DNA of 49,547 nucleotides, taken from the IMG/VR virus record IMGVR_UViG_3300002137_000213, positions 1-49,547 of that record. The stretch is one strand, 5' to 3'. Of this stretch, positions 41,929 through 49,547 are shown in pieces. A program made the translations under genes and the position numbers. Under the pieces are notes generated by a model, which saw nothing but the letters and a program-made list of their open reading frames with translations, searched no databases and was not told the origin of the DNA. The first letter of the stretch is position 1. Each line of letters begins with the position of its first letter. The stretch is from a virus.

Positions 41929-43374
41929 ATGGCTATACGAGCAGTAATAACGTATCGCTCGTTATCAGCGACCGCTAGACACCGCCGGTTAAGCCTACAA
42001 GCTCGCGTTCCGCGAGCGTCTATATTTATTCGCGATACAAAACTAGATGCTCTGGCGTCATACACCAAGCTAAGTTCAAGAATAAGCTTCAGAAGCCTTG
42101 AGGCTGAACTTAGTTGGCGCAACCTTTTCCTCTTTGATATTCATGTAAATGCGGACCGCAGTGTCTGGTTTTACATAGATCAGTTCGCTTTTTCAGACGA
42201 TACGTCTTTTGAAGTTAATAAGAGTCGTCAGGACGCCTTTTACAGCGTGGATAGTCCTGTAATATCTATAGGCAAACGCCGTACTGACCGTGTCGGTATC
42301 GTTGATGCGGCAAGGATGTCGTTTCGCACGACAAAGTCAGACGCTACATTGCTTGGTGACGTCGCGCATTTCTCATCGACAAAAGTTGTGGCTGATGTCG
42401 TGAATCTCGCAGACGAAGTTCACACGCTTCTTGAGTTTTTGCGGGCATACTTGGACACCGCGTCTTTAAGTGAGGCGATTAGCCTTGAGCCAGAAAAGGT
42501 TGCAGACGATAGCGTTGCCTTTTCCGAACAAACAAGGTTTAGCCCCAATAAGGGCGTTCTCGACAGTATGTCTATGGTCGAGGCTCCAGTGTTTAGCGTC
42601 ATTAACAAGCCCTATGATCAGTTTGCGCTGCCGGATCAAGTTGCCTTTACTCGCAGCCCGTATAACTTTGAATACTTTCAGGATGGCAATGTAACCAACG
42701 TTACAGGCGAGCCTACCGATACCTTTGGGCTGTTTGATTCAGCCGCTTTCTTCACCGGAAAAGCCCTGTTTGACGTGTTCTCTTTGGACGACTTCTCGCA
42801 GGTCGATAAGTATGTTTCCGGCGTTAAGGCTAACGTCTACTCAATGGTTGATGACGCTGCGTTCGGCTTTGCAAAAACGCTAGACAATGACAGCTTTTTA
42901 GCCACTGATCAGCCGTTCTTTAACTTCTCGAAAGCCAGATCTGATGCTAGCTCCTTGCTGGACAACCTGACTTATAGCCTTGGGAAAACGGTATATGACA
43001 GCAGCTTTCCAGTAGTAGATCAGGCTGCTTTGGCTCTTTCAAAGGTAGCTTCTGACTCCAGCCAAATGCTCGACTATTGGACGTTGGATCTACAAAAAAA
43101 CCTGTATAATCATAGTGTTGTGTTTGTTGAGCAGACGTTTTTTACTTTGGTAAAAGCACCGTTTGACTCTATAATAACAAGTGATTCACCGTCTTTTGCG
43201 GCGTCTAAGCCGGTGACCGATATCACATCATTAACCGACGCTGCAACACTGTTCCCACGGATAGGTAAATCGGACAGTACTAGCATGACGGATGACCTTG
43301 TCGTTGAGCAGCTTGTATCTTCGGCTCTACTCAACTTCGGTCTTCTAGGAAATGCAATTTTTAATGCTGATTAA
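41929..43374 (+). CDS. Repeat-containing virion protein, probable fibre component
   Basis: 481 residues. After ~80 basic residues (RAVITYRSLSATARHRR), the rest is a long series of ~22-residue units with the pattern K...D.F...D...F...., e.g. KSRQDAFYSVDSPVISIG, KTLDNDSFLATDQPFF and KARSDASSLLDNLTY. Such regular units fit a fibrous beta-structure. Between adaptor and tail-fibre genes, it is likely part of the tail. Confidence 0.55.
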   Translation: MAIRAVITYRSLSATARHRRLSLQARVPRASIFIRDTKLDALASYTKLSSRISFRSLEAELSWRNLFLFDIHVNADRSVWFYIDQFAFSDDTSFEVNKSRQDAFYSVDSPVISIGKRRTDRVGIVDAARMSFRTTKSDATLLGDVAHFSSTKVVADVVNLADEVHTLLEFLRAYLDTASLSEAISLEPEKVADDSVAFSEQTRFSPNKGVLDSMSMVEAPVFSVINKPYDQFALPDQVAFTRSPYNFEYFQDGNVTNVTGEPTDTFGLFDSAAFFTGKALFDVFSLDDFSQVDKYVSGVKANVYSMVDDAAFGFAKTLDNDSFLATDQPFFNFSKARSDASSLLDNLTYSLGKTVYDSSFPVVDQAALALSKVASDSSQMLDYWTLDLQKNLYNHSVVFVEQTFFTLVKAPFDSIITSDSPSFAASKPVTDITSLTDAATLFPRIGKSDSTSMTDDLVVEQLVSSALLNFGLLGNAIFNAD

Positions 43375-43388
43375 ACCGGAGACCTATC

Positions 43389-43835
43389 ATGATTCACGAA
43401 ACACTGACGCTTAAAGGGCGTCTTACTGTCGAGCTTACGGGTCCAGATGGACTTGTAAAGTCGACTCAAGAAATCCCAAACCTAGTAGTTACTGCCGGAA
43501 AGAACTTTGTTGCTTCTCGCATGGCTGGCACGTCCAGCAGTGTTATGAGCCACATGAGTATAGGCACTGACCCAACTGCTGCTTCAGCGGCAAACACTAC
43601 GCTTGGTGGTGAAGTTGCTAGAGTAGCTCTTACTAGCACAACCGCATCAGGCAATGATGTGGTTTATGTAGCTACGTTCCCTGCTGGTACGCCAGCATCA
43701 GCAGCGGCAATCGTCGAGGCTGGAATTTTTAACGCATCCACGGCGGGCGCTATGCTCTGTCTGACCAAGTTCTCTGTAATAAACAAGGGAACTCAGGATT
43801 CGTTGACAATTACTTGGACCGTTACAGCTAGCTAG
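43389..43835 (+). CDS. Conserved tail-region beta protein
   Basis: 148 residues. LKGRLTVELTGPDGLVKS, NLVVTAGKNFVASRMAG, MSIGTDPTAASAANTTLG and VEAGIFNAS occur in a widespread small phage protein encoded just before long tail fibres. Function undetermined; the position suggests a fibre adaptor. Not catalytic as far as can be seen. Confidence 0.65.
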   Translation: MIHETLTLKGRLTVELTGPDGLVKSTQEIPNLVVTAGKNFVASRMAGTSSSVMSHMSIGTDPTAASAANTTLGGEVARVALTSTTASGNDVVYVATFPAGTPASAAAIVEAGIFNASTAGAMLCLTKFSVINKGTQDSLTITWTVTAS

Positions 43836-43843
43836 GAGCCTTT

Positions 43844-46800
43844 ATGGCAATTCAGTTCTCGAACCTAGCTAGCACAGTGCTGGCTAGTGGCGTTTCCAAT
43901 TCGGCAACGTCTGTTAGTGTAGCAAATGCGTCATTGTTTCCTTCATTGGGAGCGGGTGATTATTTTTACGCGACCATTGGTTTAGGATCTGGATCTGAAA
44001 TTGTCAAGGTCACGGCGGTATCGGGAACAACCTTTACCGTTGTCAGGGGGCAAGACAATACGTCCGCTGTGAGTCACCTAAGTGGCGCAGAATTGGCTTT
44101 GCGCGTTACGGCTAAGTCACTTGAAGATATTCGCGATTCCGTAGGCACTGCCATAAGCAATCTGGTAGACACGGCTCCTGCTACGTTAGATACGTTGAAT
44201 GAACTAGCAGCAGCTCTTGGTGATGATCCTAACTTTGCTACTACGGTTGCAAGCTCTATTGCCACCAAGCTGCCCCTTGCTGGCGGTACGCTGACCGGCA
44301 CGCTTGCGATGGGTGCTAATGCGATTACTAGTACAGGAACTATCTCTAGTGGGGCTATAACCAGTACAGGTTCTTCAACTGTAGATACCTTAACAGTTGG
44401 CACTGGAAGTAACACTGGGGTTTTAAATCTCAAAACTTATGATGATGCCGCAAACACATGGAATCTTTATGTGTGGAATGATGACACTCTGCGGTTTAAT
44501 TATAACGGTGCGGGGGCAGATGAATTTGTTTTAAATAGCTCAGGTAATGCAACTTTTACAGGCACTATCTCTAGTGGGGCTATAACCAGTAGCGGATCTT
44601 CACAATTACAGGCTTTGACAATAAAGGGCGGTGCAGCCACAACAACAGAAAGCGTGTTGACCTTTGAAAACTACGCTGACACAGCGCATATAAAAAGCAA
44701 ATACACAAATCCTAGCGCAACTGCTGAAACATATTTAGCTTTTTATACAAATAAATCGGGAGAAACCAACGGAACTGTGTCAGAAAGCATGAGGCTTTCA
44801 GGTAATAATTTAAGTGTTAATGGCACAATCTCTAGTGGGGCTATTACAGCGTCCAGCTTCAAAGACTCAGCTGACGCTACCTATTACGCTGAATTTGCAA
44901 ATACCACACTTAGTGGAAAGTTTAGACAGTTTGTTGTAGTTGGTGACGGTACACAGGGAGCGACAAACGATGGCAGTTGGGGTGCAAGATTAAATGTAAC
45001 AGATGATGTTCACGCTAAAATTGAGGTCAACCAAGACGCAAACTCTATGCGATCTCATTGGTATGCTCACACTGGTCACGACTCAATTAAATTTGGCACA
45101 TCTACAGAGCATGATGTTGAGATTGTTAGAGGCAATGCTACTAAAATAGAAGCGCAGTCTGATGGTGCAAATATTACAGGCAATTTGAAAGTTGGCGGCG
45201 TTGTAACAATAAACTCTAGCCGTCAGTTACGGTCTATAAACGCTATTTACAACACCAGTGACGTTCAGATAATGGATTTGAGTCACGTTACTTACACCAT
45301 CCTAAAAGACCCAGAAGGTTCAATCAGAATGTATCTGGGTGATACAGGTGATGCAGGAAACTATTACGATAATACCGCGCATAACTTTAGAAATAGAGCG
45401 GCGGCGGCTCAAGTTCAAATTAGCGATGGCGGGGTAAACTTACAAAATACTTCTGCCACTTACAAGGTTCAAGGAACCACAGTAATAGACTCTAGTAGAA
45501 AGTTTTACTTTGAGACTGAGCTTCACGGTAATAGTAAAAAGATATTTAGCACTGGTGACAGCTACCTAAGAATAAACCAAGGAAGTGAGTTTAGTTCTGG
45601 CATATGGCTAGGCTCATCAACCCTTATGACTTCTGATGGTTATATAGCCGCAGGGAGTAATGGCGGCACAACAACCTCTCGCGTTTACATTAAGTCAGGG
45701 ACATACAACGGCACGAACGTCATTGCGATAGATGGGACTGATGGGAAGATACAAGGTTCTTATTACAGAGTTGGCACCACCACAGTAATAGACTCAAGCC
45801 GCAACCTGACTAACATCGGCACTATTTCTAGTGGGGCTATAACCAGTAGTAGCACAGGGTCATTTACGGGTAATGTATCTGCTAATGGCGTTACTATCGG
45901 AGCATCTGATGTAAGAAGTGGTAGTAACCTTTTGACTATTGGAGGCACCTCAGAGGTAGTCAGGATTCATTCTGGTAATTTTGATCTAACGTCTGGCGAA
46001 TTAAAGGTTGGCGGCACCACAGTAATAGACTCAAGCCGAACCCTAACGGCAATAGCGGCAGTAGATAGCAATTTATACTTGGCAAGTAATAGGGCTTTAT
46101 CTTCCTCTACTACGGGCGGAACCGCTCGCATTCTATTTCCGGGAAATGGATCACATGCACAAGGAGGTTCTACCGCAACTGGAGCGATAAAAATCGTACT
46201 GCCTGTCGGCATGACCAACACAATGGTCACTATAAAAGGAATAGTGTACGAGTACTCCACCAATCGGTCTTTTGAGTTTTGTGTAGGGGGATACAATTAT
46301 CCAAGTGGCAATACATGGCAACATAGTCCGTTTGGCTACATAACAACTTCAGTATTAAACACTAGAACGTATAATATAAGATTTGGTTTTGATGGATCTA
46401 AGGCTTGCATTTATATTGGAGACACAAACACTGTCTGGTCTTATCCACAGGTATCAATTACAGAATGCACCGCCGGTTATAGTGCTTACGGCGCTAGCAG
46501 TTGGGATGACGGTTGGGACGTATCTTTTGAAACGACCCTTCAAAACGTAACTCATACCATATATGCCGCCGACGCTAACTCTGGACACCAAAGAGTTTTG
46601 AATTTTGATGCGGCATCTTTTTCTGTCGGCACTACCACCGTTATAGACGTCAGCCGTAACCTGACTAACATAGGCACTATCTCTAGTGGGGCTATTACCA
46701 GTACAGGCACAGTCTCAGCAACAGGCGGCAACTCCACCAACTGGAACACAGCTTACACGGTAGCAAATGCTGCGCTACCAAAAGCTGGTGGTACGCTGAC

Positions 46801-48718
46801 TGGCAACCTTAACACTTCAGGTTCTGGTAATTATGTTCTTATTGGAGGTTCTGAAAGTAATAATGCGTATAACACAGTCCCCGCCACTACTGGGCTTATG
46901 TTTGGTGGGGCTAATGACCCTAACAACTATTCCATCGGGACGAGTTCACAAGACATAGGCGGTAACTACACCAAGCTAAATATTAAGTGGCATACCGGAT
47001 TGCGATTCTTTTCTATGCCACAGTATGGAGGAGCCAGATTCTATTCTGACGCTGCAATGACTACTGAAACTTTCAGTATCAATAACCTAGATGGGCATGT
47101 TCGCGTTAAAAACAATCTATATGCGAATAATGGACAGCTAGTCTGGAACGCAGGCAACGACGGCTCAACCTCCGGTTTAGACGCTGACTTATTGGATGGT
47201 CAGCAAGGTTCTTACTACTTCAGCTCGGCTAACTACCCAGAGCGAACGAACTTCGAGAATGTCTATAACAACCTAAGTACAAGCACGGGTGCTTCAGCTA
47301 ACCTTAATACTGTTTTCCAAAACTCGAGGTCAGGATTTATCGACTGTTGGAGTGGGACCAACCTTCCATCTGGCGCAAGTCACGTTCAAGGCATTCAGGC
47401 ACGACATCAAAGCGGGGATCACTACGGGTTTCAACTGGTTAATCAATACAGCCAACAGCAGGTGTGGCACAGGCAAGTTAGCAATAGCACCTTTGGGGCT
47501 TGGAATAAAATTTGGTCTAGCTCAACTGACGGCTCTGGCTCTGGCTTAGATGCTGATCTTTTGGATGGTATTGATTCTAGCGCTATTGTCTACGGTGCTA
47601 GCGGATACGGCACTACAAATCTTGGCTTTGCTTCGATGACTAATCAAAAGTCAGGTTTTTACGATACTGTTAGTAGCGGCACACCTACAGCAACTTGGTA
47701 CTCTTTGGTAAATATGGCGCATTATGGGGCGAATCATGGACATCAAATTGCTGGTTCGTTCTACTCTGCGGGAGATTTGTATAACAGAAACAATAGTAAC
47801 ACTAGTTTAAGTGCATGGGCAAAAATATACAATACAGCTAACGACGGCTCAGGTTCTGGCTTAGATGCTGATTTGTTAGATGGGATGCAAGCACATACTG
47901 GCAGAAATAATGAAGCAAACAAGGTAGTTCGTACTGACGCAAATGGCTACATTCAAGCTGGTTGGATTAATACCCCCTCAGGAAACCACGCAAGTACTAT
48001 TACAAGAATTACCGCGAGTAATGATGATTATTTAAGATATGTTACTCCCGCTCAGTTTAGGGTGCAAGTAATTGATGGATATTATCTGCCTATCGGCGGG
48101 ACTGCTGCCCGTGCCACTAGGGGCAATGGTAGTTTCTATTTGGACGATAACTACGGCAACAGTATTATTGGGGCGTACTCTTCCACCAGATACCAAGGCG
48201 TTTACTCTATGGGTAGCGCATACGTATTACCCGCTGACGGAACAACCACAGGTAGTCTATATGGTATGGCTTGGTCACACCCAAATGCTGGTGGCGCTGC
48301 TGGAAACCTCACGGATCATGGTTTGTTAATCATCAACAATGGCGGCTTTCGCTGCGCTATTTCTAACTCTATTGTTGCCTCCGGCAATATTACTGCCTAC
48401 TCAGATGAGCGATTAAAGAAGAACTGGCGCAATATGCCGGAAAATTTTGTGTCTCGTTTAGCTGAGGTTAAAGTCGGTATATATGACCGTATTGACGAAG
48501 AGAATGGTACGCAGGTCGGCGTGTCAGCTCAGTCTCTCCAAGAGCTTTTACCCGAAGCAATTACAACTGCGAAGGATGAGATTGGAACTTTATCAGTTAA
48601 CTATGGCGGTGCCGCATTAGCTTCGGCAGTAGAGTTAGCCAAGGTTATTGTGGAGCAAGAAAAACGCATAGAAAGGCTAGAACGCCTTATCGAAAAACTA
48701 ACAGGAGAAACATTATGA
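43844..48718 (+). CDS. Long tail fibre with C-terminal peptidase S74 self-cleaving chaperone
   Basis: 1624 residues. The N-terminal domain (ASTVLASGVSNSATSVSVAN, then IVKVTAVSGTTFTVVRGQD) is a common virion anchor. The shaft contains repeats TGTISSGAITS and DGSGSGLDADLLDG. The C-terminal SGNITAYSDERLKKNW carries the S74 Ser-Lys motif (S1520 in SDERLKKN), followed by a coiled-coil trimeric chaperone ending RIERLERLIEKL. S74 domains help the fibre trimerise and then cleave themselves off before the Ser. Receptor binding presumably lies just before residue 1500. Confidence 0.9.
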   Translation: MAIQFSNLASTVLASGVSNSATSVSVANASLFPSLGAGDYFYATIGLGSGSEIVKVTAVSGTTFTVVRGQDNTSAVSHLSGAELALRVTAKSLEDIRDSVGTAISNLVDTAPATLDTLNELAAALGDDPNFATTVASSIATKLPLAGGTLTGTLAMGANAITSTGTISSGAITSTGSSTVDTLTVGTGSNTGVLNLKTYDDAANTWNLYVWNDDTLRFNYNGAGADEFVLNSSGNATFTGTISSGAITSSGSSQLQALTIKGGAATTTESVLTFENYADTAHIKSKYTNPSATAETYLAFYTNKSGETNGTVSESMRLSGNNLSVNGTISSGAITASSFKDSADATYYAEFANTTLSGKFRQFVVVGDGTQGATNDGSWGARLNVTDDVHAKIEVNQDANSMRSHWYAHTGHDSIKFGTSTEHDVEIVRGNATKIEAQSDGANITGNLKVGGVVTINSSRQLRSINAIYNTSDVQIMDLSHVTYTILKDPEGSIRMYLGDTGDAGNYYDNTAHNFRNRAAAAQVQISDGGVNLQNTSATYKVQGTTVIDSSRKFYFETELHGNSKKIFSTGDSYLRINQGSEFSSGIWLGSSTLMTSDGYIAAGSNGGTTTSRVYIKSGTYNGTNVIAIDGTDGKIQGSYYRVGTTTVIDSSRNLTNIGTISSGAITSSSTGSFTGNVSANGVTIGASDVRSGSNLLTIGGTSEVVRIHSGNFDLTSGELKVGGTTVIDSSRTLTAIAAVDSNLYLASNRALSSSTTGGTARILFPGNGSHAQGGSTATGAIKIVLPVGMTNTMVTIKGIVYEYSTNRSFEFCVGGYNYPSGNTWQHSPFGYITTSVLNTRTYNIRFGFDGSKACIYIGDTNTVWSYPQVSITECTAGYSAYGASSWDDGWDVSFETTLQNVTHTIYAADANSGHQRVLNFDAASFSVGTTTVIDVSRNLTNIGTISSGAITSTGTVSATGGNSTNWNTAYTVANAALPKAGGTLTGNLNTSGSGNYVLIGGSESNNAYNTVPATTGLMFGGANDPNNYSIGTSSQDIGGNYTKLNIKWHTGLRFFSMPQYGGARFYSDAAMTTETFSINNLDGHVRVKNNLYANNGQLVWNAGNDGSTSGLDADLLDGQQGSYYFSSANYPERTNFENVYNNLSTSTGASANLNTVFQNSRSGFIDCWSGTNLPSGASHVQGIQARHQSGDHYGFQLVNQYSQQQVWHRQVSNSTFGAWNKIWSSSTDGSGSGLDADLLDGIDSSAIVYGASGYGTTNLGFASMTNQKSGFYDTVSSGTPTATWYSLVNMAHYGANHGHQIAGSFYSAGDLYNRNNSNTSLSAWAKIYNTANDGSGSGLDADLLDGMQAHTGRNNEANKVVRTDANGYIQAGWINTPSGNHASTITRITASNDDYLRYVTPAQFRVQVIDGYYLPIGGTAARATRGNGSFYLDDNYGNSIIGAYSSTRYQGVYSMGSAYVLPADGTTTGSLYGMAWSHPNAGGAAGNLTDHGLLIINNGGFRCAISNSIVASGNITAYSDERLKKNWRNMPENFVSRLAEVKVGIYDRIDEENGTQVGVSAQSLQELLPEAITTAKDEIGTLSVNYGGAALASAVELAKVIVEQEKRIERLERLIEKLTGETL
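44336..46705 (+). repeat. Five direct repeats of about 28 bp in the tail fibre gene
   Basis: GGCACTATCTCTAGTGGGGC-type copies begin near 44336, 44561, 44822, 45817 and 46673 and encode TISSGAIT. Nearly identical nucleotides suggest recombination or duplication between fibre segments. A second family (GLDADLLDG) occurs at ~47160, 47530 and 47845. Confidence 0.8.
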
Positions 48719-49104
48719 CAGAAGCAGCAGCACCACAGCCCTCGGGATTTACCGCAACCTATACTATTAAGGTAACGGGAATTAAGACAAAAACAATTGG
48801 AGATCTGGTAGACGTTGTATGCAGCGTGGCGTGGGTTATTAAAGGAACTGAAAATGAACAATCCTTTGAGCTTCCTCAAGAAACGGTCCTTGATACGCCA
48901 ATCGCAGAGTCTTTTGAAGCATTAGGCAGCTTAACAGAAGACGTAATTGCGGGCTGGATTGTAGCAACCGAAACTAGAATGCCAAGCATAAAAGCCCACA
49001 TTCAATATGTACTCGACGACATGGTATCAAAAGCAACGTTTACTACCTCGCCCTTACCTTGGGCACCATTGGTCGAAGAGACCGTTACATCAGGAGCACC
49101 ATAA
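48715..49104 (+). CDS. Hypothetical tail-region protein
   Basis: 129 residues, start overlapping the fibre stop (ATGA). Beta-rich with FTATYTIKVTGIKTKTIGDL and VCSVAWVIKGTE, then a helix (SLTEDVIAGWIVATE). The position right after the fibre suggests an assembly or accessory role. Unrecognised. Confidence 0.5.
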   Translation: MTEAAAPQPSGFTATYTIKVTGIKTKTIGDLVDVVCSVAWVIKGTENEQSFELPQETVLDTPIAESFEALGSLTEDVIAGWIVATETRMPSIKAHIQYVLDDMVSKATFTTSPLPWAPLVEETVTSGAP

Positions 49105-49400
49105 TGACAGTAACATACGAACTATTGGAAGAATTTACCGGCACTCGCAACAATGAAATGCCTGACCCCGATAACGAAGGCGAGACCATTACCTCTGAGT
49201 CTGCTTGTAGAGATATCAAGGTGAAGTTTACCTGCTCTGACTCAGGCTGTACCCATGAGCGTTCGGTCAACGTATGCTTTGTAGATGGTGCTTATGATCA
49301 CAATGCTACTTTAGTTCGGGTAGGTGAAGTCGGTATGGGTGTTGCGCACAAGATGGATTGTGGCGTCATCTCTATGCCTGCCGCTGAGGAAGCTGCTTAG
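49104..49400 (+). CDS. Small cysteine-containing hypothetical protein
   Basis: 98 residues from ATG 49104 (TAATG overlap). SACRDIKVKFTCSDSGCTHER and later MDCGVIS give several cysteines that could bind metal. Acidic overall. In tail gene context; unknown role. Confidence 0.5.
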   Translation: MTVTYELLEEFTGTRNNEMPDPDNEGETITSESACRDIKVKFTCSDSGCTHERSVNVCFVDGAYDHNATLVRVGEVGMGVAHKMDCGVISMPAAEEAA

Positions 49401-49402
49401 TA

Positions 49403-49547
49403 ATGGCGCTCCAAGGTTCAGGAGCCATAAGCCTTTCTCAAGTCCAGACTGAGTTTACCGGCGCGAACCCTATAAGCATGTCTGAGTACTACAAAAATGG
49501 TCCTTATGTGCCCAGCACTGTCGGGGCAGCGGCGGGATCATGGTCGG
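49403..49547 (+). CDS. Start of a virion protein gene, cut by the window end
   Basis: 48 codons: MALQGSGAISLSQVQTEFTG, then NPISMSEYYKNGPYVP. This opening is typical of phage structural proteins that follow fibre genes. The rest lies outside. It does not continue in frame into base 1. Confidence 0.7.
   Translation, partial: MALQGSGAISLSQVQTEFTGANPISMSEYYKNGPYVPSTVGAAAGSWS

Noticed and set aside
43844-48718. Diversity-generating retroelement target in the tail fibre because of internal repeats
   Set aside because: No reverse transcriptase or template repeat is present; the repeats are ordinary fibre modules.

Overview
The window is almost entirely one temperate, tailed double-stranded DNA phage or prophage. 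The markers are a tyrosine integrase, a repressor region with divergent transcription, terminase, portal, scaffold, coat and tail genes. The gene set points to a short-tailed (podovirus-like) particle: two small head-tail adaptors, no visible tape measure or tail-tube gene, and a 3017-residue polyvalent virion protein. Two near-consensus gammaproteobacterial LexA boxes (CTGT-N8-ACAG) suggest a gammaproteobacterial, probably aquatic, host. That host assignment is inference. Both window ends cut a gene. Joining the end to the start does not preserve the reading frame, so closure as a complete circle is not demonstrated.

Layout. 1-16.9 kb (+): C-terminal part of a tail-tip/fibre protein built of about 48-residue repeats, an assembly-chaperone-like gene, a structured intergenic RNA candidate, a GNAT acetyltransferase, small internal-virion-type proteins, the giant polyvalent protein and a membrane protein. 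16.9-17.2 kb: an AT-rich non-coding segment with three GAACATGTTC-type palindromes and a LexA box, a candidate attP/control region. 17.2-21.7 kb (-): integrase, a small protein, a CsrA-like protein, an SSB-like protein, a YqaJ/lambda-type exonuclease, a Sak3-type annealase, a small protein and the repressor. 21.9-26.6 kb (+): early replication operon with an initiator-like winged-helix protein, Toprim primase-helicase, Ref/HNH nuclease, DUF3310 protein and two PD-(D/E)XK nucleases. 26.5-31.6 kb (-): accessory operon of about fifteen small genes plus an ArdC-like antirestriction protein. 31.7-49.5 kb (+): XhlA-like protein, small terminase, lysis-type genes, HNH, large terminase, portal, scaffold, coat, adaptors and long tail-fibre genes.

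The most striking content is RNA-based. The minus-strand accessory operon carries three hammerhead self-cleaving ribozyme motifs (two type I, one type III), each just upstream of a small gene. The following Shine-Dalgarno sequences lie in small hairpins exposing GGA. The same phage encodes a CsrA-like protein enlarged by insertions, including a CxxC segment. CsrA proteins bind GGA in hairpin loops, so the ribozymes, the Shine-Dalgarno hairpins and the CsrA-like gene may form one post-transcriptional control layer. The motifs are seen in the sequence; the functional link is inference.
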